Below are positions 1-9,374 of a stretch of 64,000 bases of DNA, one piece after another. A model generated the notes under the pieces. The model was not told the DNA's origin and did no database searches. It was given only the letters and a program-made list of their open reading frames with translations. The stretch covers positions 2,294,001-2,358,000 of the forward strand of contig NC_013946.1 in NCBI RefSeq assembly GCF_000024425.1. The letters are read 5' to 3'. The stretch comes from Meiothermus ruber DSM 1279 (GTDB taxonomy: Bacteria; Deinococcota; Deinococci; Deinococcales; Thermaceae). The position numbers and the translations under genes are program-made. Numbering within the stretch: position 1 is the first letter of the stretch; each line of letters starts with the position of its first letter.

Positions 1-156
1 AGTCCACCGTTGGATGGATTGACTGCCCTTGAACTCCTTCAACACCTCCACCAGCTCGATCCCAAAGGTCTCGAGCTGGGCATCGCGCATAGCTTCAAAT
101 TAGCGACCATGCTTTGCCCTCAGAAACCGTAATACCCGCCAATACCTCGTAGGGAG
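1..156 (-). pseudogene. Possible decayed or partial gene at window edge
   Basis: A minus-strand frame runs off the left edge. The first ATG, at 90, gives 30 residues beginning MRDAQLETFGIELVEVL. Upstream the same frame continues past a TAA at 102-100 into RYWRVLRFLRAKHGR. A good Shine-Dalgarno (AAGGAGG, 163-157) lies further up with no start codon at a normal distance. That arrangement fits a gene broken by a stop, but too little is visible to name a family. It could equally be a short gene starting at 90. Confidence 0.25.
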
Positions 157-289
157 CCTCCTTATGGTCGGTTCCGCTCTGGTCTAAAAATAGTAGCACG
201 CTTCAGATTTTATCGAGTCTCAGCGCTCACACTATGCCCTGGAGCCCAACAAACCAGTCGGTGTTATATGCCGACCCTACCCCCACCGC

Positions 290-1591
290 CTAGCCCCTGG
301 CGATCCCCTCCGCAGCCGCCAGGTACCGCCTGCGGGCCGCGTCCAGGTCAATGACCGGGGTTTTGTAGGGCTGGGCCCGGCCCCCCGACTCGGGCACCCA
401 GCGCTTTAGCCACAATCCCTGGGGGTCGTGGGTCTCGGCCTGGGTGATCAGGTTGAAGACCCGGAAGTAGGGGGCGGCGTCCACCCCCAGCCCCCCCGCC
501 CAGTGCCAGCCCTGCAGGTTGGAGGCGTTGTCGCCATCTAAGAGCAGGTTGCGGAAGGCCCGCTCGCATTTCTGCCAGGGCAGCAAGGCCAGCTTGACCG
601 CAAACTGCGCCACCACCATCCGCCCCCGGTTAGACAGAAAGCCGGTGGCCTGTAGCTCACGCATGCAGGCATCCACCACCGGGATGCCGGTCTGGCCGTG
701 CAGCCAGGCCTCAAACACTTCGCTATCGTGGTTCCAGGGCAGGCCTTCCCAGCGCGGGTCGAAGGCCTGGGTCATCATCTGCGGGCGGTGGTAGAGCAGG
801 TCGCCGCTAAAGTCACGCCAGCACAGCTCGTTGACCCACTTGCGGGCCCCCTCACCCCCCACCTGCAGGGCTTTACGGGCGGCCAGCCGGGGCGAGAGAA
901 CCCCCAGGGTGAAGTAGTAGGAGAGCCTCGAGACCCCCTCCCCGGCCAGCCCGTCGCGGGTCTGGTGGTAGTGGGGCAGTTTGTCGCGTAAGAAGACCTC
1001 GAGCGCCTTCAGGGCCGCCGCCTCGCCCGCCGGTGGCAGGGGCACGTCCGAGGCTTCCTGGGGAATAGCGCCCGGGTCGTAATCGGGTGGCAGGCTAAAG
1101 GGCGGAAAGTGAGCGGGGGCCTCGAGCAGAACCGGCTCAGGGGCCGCCCACCAGCGCTTGGAATAGGGCGTAAAAACCGTGTAGCCCCCCCCGTCCGGCT
1201 TGACGATGGTTCCCGGCTCGTGGATGTACTGACCCGGCAGCCAGCGGAGGCGCCCCGGCAGGGCCTCGCCCACCTTCTGGTCACGAAACCGGGCATAGGG
1301 GGTCGAGTTCCGCACGGCAAACACCCGCTGGACGCCCAGCTCGGCTGCCACTCGGGGCAGAACCTCCCAGGGCAGGCCGCTGCGCACCAGCAGGAGGCCC
1401 CCCCGCGCCGCATAAGCCTCGCGCAGGGCCTGGGTGTTCTGATAGAACCAGGCCCGCCGCCGGGGCGTGGTGTTTTGCAGAATGTTGGGATCCAAAACCA
1501 CCAACCCCACAGCCGGGCCGGTTCGCAGGGCCTCGGCCAGGGCGGGGTTGTCGTGCAAGCGAAGATCGGCGCGGTGCCAGACCAGGTTCAC
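290..1591 (-). CDS. phrB: Deoxyribodipyrimidine photolyase
   Basis: Light-driven repair of cyclobutane pyrimidine dimers by a cytoplasmic FAD enzyme of the cryptochrome/photolyase family. The protein opens with NLVWHRADLRLHDNPAL, the typical start of the alpha/beta antenna domain. The C-terminal FAD-binding half carries WVNELCWRDF (about 250), LSNRGRM (about 320) and LQGWHWAGGLGVDAAPYFR. I chose the GTG at 1591, giving 433 residues, close to the family's usual 420-470. An ATG at 1711 would add 40 residues lacking family character and overlap the divergent gene's promoter area. CATCAT lies 7 nt before the GTG and may be a degenerate leaderless -10 box. Confidence 0.93.
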   Translation of the reverse strand: MNLVWHRADLRLHDNPALAEALRTGPAVGLVVLDPNILQNTTPRRRAWFYQNTQALREAYAARGGLLLVRSGLPWEVLPRVAAELGVQRVFAVRNSTPYARFRDQKVGEALPGRLRWLPGQYIHEPGTIVKPDGGGYTVFTPYSKRWWAAPEPVLLEAPAHFPPFSLPPDYDPGAIPQEASDVPLPPAGEAAALKALEVFLRDKLPHYHQTRDGLAGEGVSRLSYYFTLGVLSPRLAARKALQVGGEGARKWVNELCWRDFSGDLLYHRPQMMTQAFDPRWEGLPWNHDSEVFEAWLHGQTGIPVVDACMRELQATGFLSNRGRMVVAQFAVKLALLPWQKCERAFRNLLLDGDNASNLQGWHWAGGLGVDAAPYFRVFNLITQAETHDPQGLWLKRWVPESGGRAQPYKTPVIDLDAARRRYLAAAEGIARG

Positions 1592-1693
1592 AGGCGCTAT
1601 GATGCCGCGAAGCCGTGCCCGAAAGTATGCGTTGGCTCCAAATTTCACGGCCGGCCTCGCTTGCTTCTCAGCAAGCCTTGGCATACTGAAGAG

Positions 1694-2656
1694 ATGCGCA
1701 ATGGGGTACAAGCGTTATTTTTTGCTCTGGTGTCCCTTAATCTAGTTATGGGCAGCTTGGTATTGCTGCAAACGCGCTCCAGCAACAACTGGAAAATCCA
1801 GCAGCTTCCCGATAGAAGCATTGTGCGGCTGGCCGTGCAATTCAAAAGCGACGTGCCGTTGTTTGCCGAAATCTGCAAACCAAAGGGCCGGGGCCCTTTC
1901 CCCAGCCTCGTGCTGGTACACGGGGGTTTTGTCGGCCCCAACGAGAGCACCCAGGCGCTTTGCCGAACCTGGGCTCAGGCGGGCTACCTGGTGGCCCTGC
2001 CCCATCTACGCGGCCAGGGCCGGAGCCAGGGTCAAATTGAAGTCTGCGGAAAAGAAGGAAGCGATGTGCGGCAACTGGCCGATGGGCTGCCGCAGGTAGG
2101 GGGCACCGCTCAGCGGGCGTATGTGGGAATTTCCTTGGGGGCCTGCGTGGCCCTAAGCGCCGCCCGCAACGACCCACAGGCCAAGGGGGTGGCGTTCTTA
2201 CTGGGTGCTACCGACTTTGCGGCCATGATGGAGCGCCTCGAGCGCTACGGTCGCACCGAGGCCTACAACCGCTGGCAGGAACTGATCGGCGCCTCGCCCC
2301 AAGCCTGCCCTGCATGCTACCGCCAGCGCAGCCCGCTCACCTGGGCCCACGAGGTCACCGCCCCGCTTTTGCTAATTGCTGCGGGAAACGACCCCATCGT
2401 CTCGCCGCTGCAATACTGCGCCCTGGCTAAGGCGCGCGAAACCAGCGGGCGAAGCGTGCGCCGGGTGGCGCTGACCAGGGAAGGCCAGTTGTGGACGGCC
2501 CCCCTCATCAAAGAACGTGCCTGCCTGGGCAGGTTTGCTGGCCTGGGTCAGCTCACCCAGGATCACCTGGTGCTCTACCCCGACCTGGAGCACACCACCA
2601 CCCCAGCCATCTGGCAACTGGTCAACCAGGCCCTTGCGCACTGGTTAAAACCCTGA
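1694..2656 (+). CDS. Alpha/beta hydrolase, probably membrane-anchored or exported
   Basis: A 320-residue serine hydrolase of the alpha/beta fold. Residues 5-26 form an uncleaved anchor or signal segment. LVLVHGGF (72-79) is the oxyanion-loop region, GISLGA (145-150) is the nucleophile elbow with Ser147, Asp233 lies in GNDPIVS, and His300 in DLEHTT completes a plausible triad. Several Cys residues (60, 90, 118, 205, 208, 242, 277) could form disulfides outside the membrane. Substrate is unknown; dienelactone-hydrolase and acyl-peptidase-like families share this layout. The start is the ATG at 1694, because the open frame upstream of it is antisense to photolyase. The two genes are divergent. 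Confidence 0.8.
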   Translation: MRNGVQALFFALVSLNLVMGSLVLLQTRSSNNWKIQQLPDRSIVRLAVQFKSDVPLFAEICKPKGRGPFPSLVLVHGGFVGPNESTQALCRTWAQAGYLVALPHLRGQGRSQGQIEVCGKEGSDVRQLADGLPQVGGTAQRAYVGISLGACVALSAARNDPQAKGVAFLLGATDFAAMMERLERYGRTEAYNRWQELIGASPQACPACYRQRSPLTWAHEVTAPLLLIAAGNDPIVSPLQYCALAKARETSGRSVRRVALTREGQLWTAPLIKERACLGRFAGLGQLTQDHLVLYPDLEHTTTPAIWQLVNQALAHWLKP

Positions 2657-2780
2657 AGATTAAGATAATAATCATTCTATATGAGCAGTAGCGTTGCACT
2701 ATATTCAGAACAAATAAACAAATCTCATCTTCGCTGAGGCCATCAAGCCAAATTTCATACTCAAATCGTGGGGTTCTTCT

Positions 2781-2797
2781 AATAGAGGCCCTCTATT
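2781..2797. promoter_or_regulatory. Perfect 7-bp inverted repeat upstream of acyltransferase
   Basis: AATAGAG and CTCTATT flank a 3-nt spacer, 8 bp before the ATG at 2806. The surrounding 2657-2805 is AT-rich compared with the coding DNA. There is no clear Shine-Dalgarno. It could be an operator or a short hairpin at the translation start. Confidence 0.35.
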
Positions 2798-2805
2798 TAT
2801 AAAGC

Positions 2806-3858
2806 ATGGGCTCGAGTCCCCCTGCTACCACTACCAACAACCCCCTACCCTGGGTGGACGTGTACCGGGGCATCGCCATTCTGGGCGTCCTGGTAGCCCA
2901 CGTTGGTGGGCGATTTTTGCGCGAAGTACCCCCAGACTCTGAGCACTGGTGGCTCATCGCCACCACCAACCGGCTCCTGGCCTGGGTGGTTCCGGCTTTC
3001 CTGTTTCTTTCGACCATCCTGATCGGCAACAGCCTGCTACGCAACAACCAGCCGTATTCTTGGGCCCGGTTGCGGCCCGTGGTGGTTCCCTACCTGGTCT
3101 GGACGGGAATTTACCTTCTTTTCCGTTACTTCGAAGGCAATTTACCCCCACTCACGCTAGAGCGCATCGGCCTTTACCTGCTATGGGGCAAGAGCTATTT
3201 TCACCTCTACTACATGGTACTGGCCATTCAACTGGTGCTGCTGATGCCGCTGCTGCTTCCGGTGCTCCGTCGCAGGGTGCCAGCCTGGCTCGTTTTGCTT
3301 GTCAGTATCGGCCTAACCTTAGCTTTTTACTGGGCCAACCGCCTGTACTGGCAAGTGCCATTCCCTGGCAGCACCCTTATCTGGTACCTGCCCACCCTGG
3401 CGGTGGGGCTCACCCTGGTGAAGCAGATGCACGGGCTCGAGCAGATCGTGCGGCGTTATCGCGCCTGGGGGCTGGTGGTGCTGGGCCTTGGGATGAGCCT
3501 CTACCTGCCTCTGGCGTACGATGCCATACGCAACATCCCGGTCAACACCTTTCAATATCAAACTGGTTATTGGATCTACAGCAGCGCGGTATCCTTCGTG
3601 CTAATCTCGGTTGCCATCTGGCTTTCGCGCACCCCGCTCAGCGCAGCATTGCAGTTTCTGGGCCGCTATTCGTTGCACATCTACCTCCTCCATCCGCTGG
3701 TAATTCGGGTGCTCGAGCGCACCCCTCATTTCCCCGAAGCCTTGGGGGTTTCCCCGGCCTTCACCATCTATGTGGCACTCTCGCTGCTGATTCCCCTAGC
3801 GGTGGGAATCCTGGCCCGCTGGCTGCGGGCCTCCAGGTTTCTGTTTGGCCGGGCCTAG
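2806..3858 (+). CDS. Acyltransferase family 3 membrane protein
   Basis: A 350-residue integral membrane O-acyltransferase (acyltransferase_3 family). Such proteins transfer acetyl or other acyl groups to surface polysaccharide, lipid or peptide acceptors. WVDVYRGIAILGVLVAH (16-32) is the signature N-terminus, with Arg21 and His32 being the usual functional positions. About ten hydrophobic segments follow. LQFLGRYSLHIYLLHPL near the C-terminus matches the family's late conserved helix. The acceptor cannot be told from sequence, and no polysaccharide cluster lies nearby. The dipeptidase begins 24 bp downstream with its own -10 box. Confidence 0.85.
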   Translation: MGSSPPATTTNNPLPWVDVYRGIAILGVLVAHVGGRFLREVPPDSEHWWLIATTNRLLAWVVPAFLFLSTILIGNSLLRNNQPYSWARLRPVVVPYLVWTGIYLLFRYFEGNLPPLTLERIGLYLLWGKSYFHLYYMVLAIQLVLLMPLLLPVLRRRVPAWLVLLVSIGLTLAFYWANRLYWQVPFPGSTLIWYLPTLAVGLTLVKQMHGLEQIVRRYRAWGLVVLGLGMSLYLPLAYDAIRNIPVNTFQYQTGYWIYSSAVSFVLISVAIWLSRTPLSAALQFLGRYSLHIYLLHPLVIRVLERTPHFPEALGVSPAFTIYVALSLLIPLAVGILARWLRASRFLFGRA

Positions 3859-3882
3859 GGTTTTTGGCGTTAGTATGGTGGC

Positions 3883-4875
3883 GTGATCGTGGACGCCCAC
3901 CTCGACCTCGCCCACAACGCAGTGGACCTGGGGCGCGACCTGACCCTGCCGCTTTCCACCCTGCGCCAGCGCGATACCCACAGCGACATCCCCGTCGTAA
4001 CCCTACCGGCCCTGCGTGAAGGGAAGGTTGGGGTCTGCTTTGCCACCCTCTGGGTAGACCCCCGCCGCTACCTCGAGCCCCAAAGCGCCCATGCCCAGGC
4101 CCTCCGGCAGCTAGAGGTATACCTGCGCTGGGAAGAACAGGGTTGGGTGCGCATCCTGCGGAACCAGGCCGATTTAACCCGGCATCTGGCCTTGTGGCCC
4201 GAGGACGGAATCACAGCCCTGGTCATCCTGATTGAAGGCGCCGAGTGCATCCGCGAGCCCGGCGAGGTGGCTTTCTGGAAGGCCCAGGGGGTGCGGCTGA
4301 TTGGCCCCGCCTGGAACCGCACCCGCTACTGCGGCGGCACCCGCGAACCCGGCGGTCTGAGCGCGCTGGGGGTGGAGCTGCTACAAGCCATGGACGAGCA
4401 GGGGCTGGCCCTGGACTTTTCCCATATGGACGAGCAGGCCTTCTGGCAGGCTGTGGAGGTCTTCCAGGGCCCGGTCTGCGCCACCCACAGCAACCCCCGG
4501 GCCTTGCTGGGGGGGGAGGGGCTCGAGTTCTCCAATCGCCACCTGAGCGATGCCATGATCCAGGCCATCGGCGCGCGCAACGGGGTTATCGGCACGGTGT
4601 TGTATAGCTTTTTCCTCGAGCACACCTGGAAGCGGGGCATGGAACGGGTGGAACTGGGTGTGGTAGGCAAGCATATGGCCCACACCGCCAGCCTGATCGG
4701 CTGGGACAAGGTGGGCCTCGGCTCCGACTTCGACGGCGGCTTCGGAATGAACGAAAACCCCCAGGGCCTCGACGCACCCGCCGACCTACAGAAAATTGCC
4801 CTGTGCGTTCCCGAATCCTTCCAGGCTGGGGTGCTTGGGGAAAACTGGCTGCGCTGGCTGCAAACGATATTTTGA
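3883..4875 (+). CDS. Membrane dipeptidase (renal dipeptidase, M19 family)
   Basis: A zinc-dependent dipeptidase of peptidase family M19, 330 residues. The metal-binding pattern is visible: His6 and Asp8 in DAHLDLAHN, the bridging acid in IEGAE (118-121), His181 in DFSHMD, His202 in CATHSN, then NRHLSD and GLGSDFDGGFG. There is no signal peptide, so it is probably cytoplasmic. The GTG start at 3883 is supported by TAGTAT at 3871-3876, 6 nt upstream, the leaderless arrangement. The role is probably cleavage of dipeptides taken up or released by protein turnover. Identification is firm; substrate preference is not. Confidence 0.92.
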   Translation: MIVDAHLDLAHNAVDLGRDLTLPLSTLRQRDTHSDIPVVTLPALREGKVGVCFATLWVDPRRYLEPQSAHAQALRQLEVYLRWEEQGWVRILRNQADLTRHLALWPEDGITALVILIEGAECIREPGEVAFWKAQGVRLIGPAWNRTRYCGGTREPGGLSALGVELLQAMDEQGLALDFSHMDEQAFWQAVEVFQGPVCATHSNPRALLGGEGLEFSNRHLSDAMIQAIGARNGVIGTVLYSFFLEHTWKRGMERVELGVVGKHMAHTASLIGWDKVGLGSDFDGGFGMNENPQGLDAPADLQKIALCVPESFQAGVLGENWLRWLQTIF

Positions 4876-4909
4876 ATCTAAAATCTCATAGGCCGTGGTA
4901 TAACAAGGC

Positions 4910-5677
4910 GTGAATCTTTCGAGTTTGTGGATCGGCTTGCTGGCAGGGGTGTTCGGGGGTCTGGTGGGGCTTGGGGGCGGCATTGTAGCGGTTCCGCTGA
5001 TGTCGGCCTTTCTCAAGTTATCTCAACACAAAGCGGTCGCAACCAGCCTGGTGATGGTGGTCTTTACTGGCCTGGTGGGGGCCCTGACCTACGCCACCCA
5101 CGGTACCGTGGACTGGTTGGCGGCCCTCCTGATCTTTCCCAGCGCTATGCTCACGGCCAACTGGGGGGCCCGCTTTGCCAATCGCTTGCCGGAGTGGAAG
5201 CTCAAGCGGGTTTTTGGCTGGTACCTGGTGGTGGTAGCCCTGAGCCTGATCCTCAAGCCCTATATTCCGCATGTGGAAGAGCCCCTGCAGGGCTGGCTGC
5301 GCATCATCCCGCTCATCTTTACCGGTGCTGTCGCTGGCTTTGCCTCGGGCTTGTTGGGGGTGGGCGGCGGTACCATTACGGTGCCGATCATGGTGCTGCT
5401 GGTGGGCCTCGAGCAGCACACCGCCCAGGGCACCTCGCTGCTGGCCATGATTCCATCAGCCCTGGTGGGGTCGTACACCCACTACCGCCACGGAAACCTG
5501 GCCCAGGAGTATGTGCCGGGGCTGGTGGTGGGCATTCTGGCAGGGGCCTCTGCTGGGGGTCTGATCGCCAATCAGCTCCCTGAGTTCTGGCTTAGGCTGA
5601 CTTTCTCGGTGGTGCTCATCTGGACAGCCCTGCGCTACGTGGGGGCTAGGTCCAAAACCACCCCTGAGGCCGTCTAG
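4910..5677 (+). CDS. TSUP family (TauE/SafE) membrane exporter
   Basis: A 255-residue protein with eight or so hydrophobic helices. Two copies of a glycine-rich motif, GLVGLGGGIVAVPLM (about 18-32) and GLLGVGGGTITVPIM in the second half, are the hallmark of the TauE/SafE family. Members export sulfite, sulfoacetate or related organosulfur anions. Which anion is moved here is not evident. The GTG at 4910 is preceded by TATAAC at 4899-4904, probably a leaderless or very short-leader promoter. The gene is convergent with lon. Confidence 0.85.
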   Translation: MNLSSLWIGLLAGVFGGLVGLGGGIVAVPLMSAFLKLSQHKAVATSLVMVVFTGLVGALTYATHGTVDWLAALLIFPSAMLTANWGARFANRLPEWKLKRVFGWYLVVVALSLILKPYIPHVEEPLQGWLRIIPLIFTGAVAGFASGLLGVGGGTITVPIMVLLVGLEQHTAQGTSLLAMIPSALVGSYTHYRHGNLAQEYVPGLVVGILAGASAGGLIANQLPEFWLRLTFSVVLIWTALRYVGARSKTTPEAV

Positions 5678-5716
5678 CCCAGTTTGCTAGCGAGCCCCAA
5701 AGACCCACGCCCAGGG

Positions 5717-5755
5717 CTGGGTGGGCAGTCCCCCTTCAGGCAACGACCCACCCAG
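5717..5755. terminator. Inverted repeat between convergent genes
   Basis: CTGGGTGGG (5717-5725) and CCCACCCAG (5747-5755) form a perfect 9-bp stem with a 21-nt loop between the stops of the TSUP gene and lon. There is no T-run, so a terminator role is only likely from position. Confidence 0.35.
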
Positions 5756-5781
5756 CCTGCAAGATGCAGCGGCTCTTTCGG

Positions 5782-8229
5782 CTAGGCCCGGGCCACGGGC
5801 TGTTCCTTGCTCCGCCGGCTTTTCTTCGCTGGTAGTGTGGCTTTTTGCTCGAGGGCCCCCAATCCTCCTACCAGCGCCCAGTTCAGCGCTTCGTCCAGCG
5901 ACTCGGCAAAGTGAAAGCGCAGGTTTTGCCGCAGGTAGACAGGGATATCGGACAGGTCGGGCTGGTTTTGCTTGGGCAGAATTACCTCGCGGATTCCCGC
6001 CCGTCGGGCACCCAGAATTTTTTCCTTGACCCCCCCGATGGGCAGCACCCGTCCGGTGAGGGTAATCTCGCCGGTCATGGCTACATCGTTGCGGACAGGC
6101 ACTTCAGCCAGGGCCGAGACCAAAGCCGCGGTAATGGCGATGCCCGCTGAGGGGCCTTCTTTGGGCACCGCCCCTGCCGGAACGTGAATGTGTACGTCCG
6201 AGTTGTCGAAACGCTCGAGGGGTATGCCAAAGCGGGCCGCATTCTTCTTGGCGTACGAAAGCGCCGCCCGGGCTGACTCCTTCATCACATCGCCGAGTTG
6301 GCCGGTCAGGATCAGGTTGCCCTTGCCCGGCATCACCGAGACCTCTATGAACATGATGTCACCCCCCACCGGGGTGTAGAACATCCCCGTAGCCACCCCA
6401 ATCTGGGGCGTCCGGGCCTCGGATTCAGGCTGGAAGCGGGCCGGGCCCAGGTATTTTTCCAGATCGCCCTCGCCGATGCGCACCCGCTTCTTTCCACCTT
6501 CCAAAATGGCGCGGGCCGATTTGCGCAGCAAGGTGCCAATCTCGCGCTCGAGGTTGCGCACCCCGGCCTCCCGGGTGTAGTGGGTAATCAGGCGCATCAG
6601 GGCCGCCTCGGTGATGTGCACCTGGTTCTCCTTGAGCCCGTTCTCCACCATCTGCCGGGGCAGCAGGTACCGCTTGGCGATCTCGAGCTTCTCCTGCTCG
6701 ATGTAGCTGGTAAACTCGATCAGCTCCATGCGGTCGAACAGGGGGCCTGGGATGTTCTCCGGGAAGTTGGCGGTGCAGATGAACAGCACCTCGCTCATGT
6801 CGAACGGAACCCCCAGGTAGTGGTCGGTGAACTCTTTGTTCTGCGCCGGGTCGAGCAGCTCGAGCAAGGCCGCCGCAGGGTCGCCCTGGTAGGAAACCCC
6901 CAGCTTGTCCACCTCGTCCAGCAGAATAACGGGGTTCTTGCTACCGGCCTGGCGCATGCCCTGGATAATGCGGCCCGGCATGGCCCCAATGTAGGTGCGG
7001 CGGTGGCCGCGAATGTCGGACTCGTCGCGGGCGCCCCCCAGCGAGATGCGGTGGTATTTACGGCCCAGGCTCTTGGCGATGGACTTGGCGATGGAGGTCT
7101 TGCCCACCCCCGGCGGCCCCACAAACAGCAGGATGGGGCCTTTGGAGACCTCTTCAGGGGGAATCTCACCTTTTTTCTGGCGCTCGAGCTTCAGCTTACG
7201 CACCGCCAGATACTCCAGCACCCGATCCTTGACCTTCTCCAGGCCGTAGTGATCTTCATCCAGGATCTTCTTGGCTTCCTGAAGGTCAATCTGGTCTTCC
7301 GTACGGGTATTCCAGGGCAGGTTGATAATCCAGTCCAGGTAGGTGCGCACCACGCTGGCTTCGGCGGAATCGGGGTGCATGCGAGCAAAGCGCGAAAGCT
7401 CCCGCTCCACCTCGGGCAAAACGCTTGGAGGCAGGTTCAGCGCAGCAATTTTCTGGCGAAACTCCTCTACCTCCATCTCGCCCTCTTCCCCGTGCAGCTC
7501 ACGCTGGATGGCCTTCATCTGCTCGCGCAGGAAGAACTCCCGCTGATTCTTGTCAATTTCCTCTTTAACCTGCTGCTGAATACGCCGCTGGGTCTCCACT
7601 AGATCGAGCTCGGCATCCAGCAAAACAGCGATGCGCTTGAGGCGATCCACCACCGAAGGGGTCGCCAGAATCTGCTGCTTAACCTCCAGCTTGAAATCCA
7701 GGTGGAAGGCGATGTAGTCAGCCAGTTGTGAGGGGTCTTCCAGATTGAGCACAAACTGGGCCACCTCGGGCGATACATACTTGCCTTCCCGTAGCAGGGT
7801 CTCGAAGCGCTCCTTGACCTCGCGGAAAAGCGCAGTCACCTCAGTGGCCTTGTCTTCAACCTCTGGCAGCCGGGCCACACTGGCTTCCAGATACCCGCTG
7901 GCCGCGTGGTATTGCTGCACCTGCACTCGAGCAAAGGCCTGCACCAGCATCTGCACCGAACCATCGGCGTTTTTTCGCATTCTCAGGATGTTGCACGCCG
8001 TGCCCACATCGTAGAGGTCTGCGGGCCCTGGTTCCTCAATCTCCTTGTCCCGCTGGCTGACGATCAGGATAACCCGCTCCTGGGACAAGGCCGCTTCGAT
8101 GGCCCGTATGGAGATGGGACGCCCCGCGTCGATGGGCATCACCATGCTGGGATAAATCACCGAGCCACGTACCGGACAGACCGGGAGCCTCTCGGGAAGA
8201 TGCGTGTTGTTTTTTTCAGTTTTGTCCAT
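5782..8229 (-). CDS. lon: ATP-dependent Lon protease
   Basis: A cytoplasmic AAA+ serine protease that degrades damaged and regulatory proteins. At 815 residues it has the full family length. The N-terminal LON substrate domain (about 10-205) is followed by a helical linker, Walker A GPPGVGKT (371-378), Walker B VILLDEVD (434-441) and the protease domain. The catalytic dyad is Ser694 in EGPSAGI and Lys735 in GGVKEK. A basic 15-residue tail ends the protein. GGGAG-type pairing is replaced by GGGAG-like GGGAGTT before the ATG. An AT-rich block at about 8300-8340 holds TTGATA and TAATAA on the minus strand as a likely sigma-70 promoter. Confidence 0.97.
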   Translation of the reverse strand: MDKTEKNNTHLPERLPVCPVRGSVIYPSMVMPIDAGRPISIRAIEAALSQERVILIVSQRDKEIEEPGPADLYDVGTACNILRMRKNADGSVQMLVQAFARVQVQQYHAASGYLEASVARLPEVEDKATEVTALFREVKERFETLLREGKYVSPEVAQFVLNLEDPSQLADYIAFHLDFKLEVKQQILATPSVVDRLKRIAVLLDAELDLVETQRRIQQQVKEEIDKNQREFFLREQMKAIQRELHGEEGEMEVEEFRQKIAALNLPPSVLPEVERELSRFARMHPDSAEASVVRTYLDWIINLPWNTRTEDQIDLQEAKKILDEDHYGLEKVKDRVLEYLAVRKLKLERQKKGEIPPEEVSKGPILLFVGPPGVGKTSIAKSIAKSLGRKYHRISLGGARDESDIRGHRRTYIGAMPGRIIQGMRQAGSKNPVILLDEVDKLGVSYQGDPAAALLELLDPAQNKEFTDHYLGVPFDMSEVLFICTANFPENIPGPLFDRMELIEFTSYIEQEKLEIAKRYLLPRQMVENGLKENQVHITEAALMRLITHYTREAGVRNLEREIGTLLRKSARAILEGGKKRVRIGEGDLEKYLGPARFQPESEARTPQIGVATGMFYTPVGGDIMFIEVSVMPGKGNLILTGQLGDVMKESARAALSYAKKNAARFGIPLERFDNSDVHIHVPAGAVPKEGPSAGIAITAALVSALAEVPVRNDVAMTGEITLTGRVLPIGGVKEKILGARRAGIREVILPKQNQPDLSDIPVYLRQNLRFHFAESLDEALNWALVGGLGALEQKATLPAKKSRRSKEQPVARA

Positions 8230-8380
8230 AAGTAACTCCCTATCTATCGCAAGTGTACAGGCAGCGCAGGCTTTGCGTTGACGGGTGTATGAATTCGCAC
8301 CCTGAGTCTATTATTATCAACTTTAATGATTATATCAATAGCAATAAGCGCCCGCGCCGCGATACCGTATGCTGAAACAG

Positions 8381-9367
8381 ATGAGACTCACCCGGGTTCG
8401 GGTTCTATTGTTGCTCTGGGCTGTGGTCGCCTGGCCCAGCATCTCAGTCGAGGCCGATCTGGTCTGGCCTAGCTGGGGTTCAGCCCTAGCACAGCGCAGC
8501 GGCGGCGGCGTGGGAGGCCGGGGAGGTTTTTCCACACCGCGCCCCGGCCCCTCCATTCCCCGGGTCAACCCCGCACCATCCCCATCGCTGCCCTTGCCCA
8601 CCCCCGGCCGCTACCCCAGTTACCCCACCTACCCCCGCGACTACTACCCTCCGGGAACCCCAGGTTACCCCAGCGCCCGCCCACCCATTTATGTGACCCC
8701 AGGCGTCGGCTATGGCATTGACCTTATCGCACTGCTGTTTATTGGCGGCATCGTGCTGGTTAGCATCTCGATGCTGCGCGGCCTTCAACAGGCAGGCCGC
8801 AACAACGGAGGTGAAGTCGAAAGCAGCGTGGCCCGGCTGCGGCTGGCGGTTCTGTATACCCCCAAGCTACAGGCCAGCCTGCGCCAGACCGCCCAGGCAG
8901 CCGAGACGGAAAGCCCTCGAGGGCTGGCCGATCTGATAGACAACACCGCGGTACTTCTACTGCGTGCACAGGACGGCTGGCGCTTTGGCATGTATGAAGT
9001 CTGGACAGGCAGCCTGGAAAAAGCCGAAGGACAGTTTGACGCCTGGATGACCGAGACCCGCTCTGAGTTCACCGAGACCTACCGGCACTTTGAAGGCCGG
9101 GAAGTGGCGCAGGCAGGGTATCGCGCGAAAGTTGAACCTGATGGCCGCTACATCCTGGTAACCCTATTGCTGGCCGTAAGCGGCAGCCTGCCCCCCATAC
9201 CAAGCCCTTTGCGCCGCGAGGGAGCACGACAGGCCCTGATGGCCCTGGCGACCTCGAGCCCCACCAACACCCTGGCCGCTTATGTGGCCTGGACGCCCGA
9301 GGCCGAGGGTGAAGCCCTCACCGAGCAGGATCTGCTCCTGGGTTGGCCCAGGCTCGAGCTGCTCTAA
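8381..9367 (+). CDS. DUF1517 family membrane protein
   Basis: A protein of 328 residues with an N-terminal signal or anchor (about 5-25), then a Gly/Pro/Tyr-rich low-complexity stretch, a transmembrane helix (IDLIALLFIGGIVLVSIS, roughly 115-132) and a folded C-terminal domain. This is the DUF1517 layout known from cyanobacteria and plastids, where function is poorly defined. I prefer the ATG at 8381 because TATGCT (8368-8373) sits exactly 7 nt before it; an in-frame ATG at 8369 overlaps that box. The C-terminal domain (about 140-328) has alternating helices and no catalytic motif I recognise. It is convergent with ispG. Confidence 0.75.
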   Translation: MRLTRVRVLLLLWAVVAWPSISVEADLVWPSWGSALAQRSGGGVGGRGGFSTPRPGPSIPRVNPAPSPSLPLPTPGRYPSYPTYPRDYYPPGTPGYPSARPPIYVTPGVGYGIDLIALLFIGGIVLVSISMLRGLQQAGRNNGGEVESSVARLRLAVLYTPKLQASLRQTAQAAETESPRGLADLIDNTAVLLLRAQDGWRFGMYEVWTGSLEKAEGQFDAWMTETRSEFTETYRHFEGREVAQAGYRAKVEPDGRYILVTLLLAVSGSLPPIPSPLRREGARQALMALATSSPTNTLAAYVAWTPEAEGEALTEQDLLLGWPRLELL

Positions 9368-9374
9368 ATCAGCG

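Noticed and set aside
1-20. Third copy of the ATCCACCG-type palindrome (GTCCACCGTTGGATGGAT)
   Set aside because: It lies in a possible reading frame at the window edge and its arms match poorly.
2806-2830. tRNA T-arm-like GGGCTCGAGTCCC ending in ACCA
   Set aside because: There is no anticodon or D arm upstream, and the sequence encodes the acyltransferase start.
6298-7602. A 434-codon open frame antisense to lon
   Set aside because: It lies wholly inside lon, has no promoter or ribosome binding site, and its composition follows the GC-skew of the opposite strand. Long antisense frames are common in GC-rich genomes.
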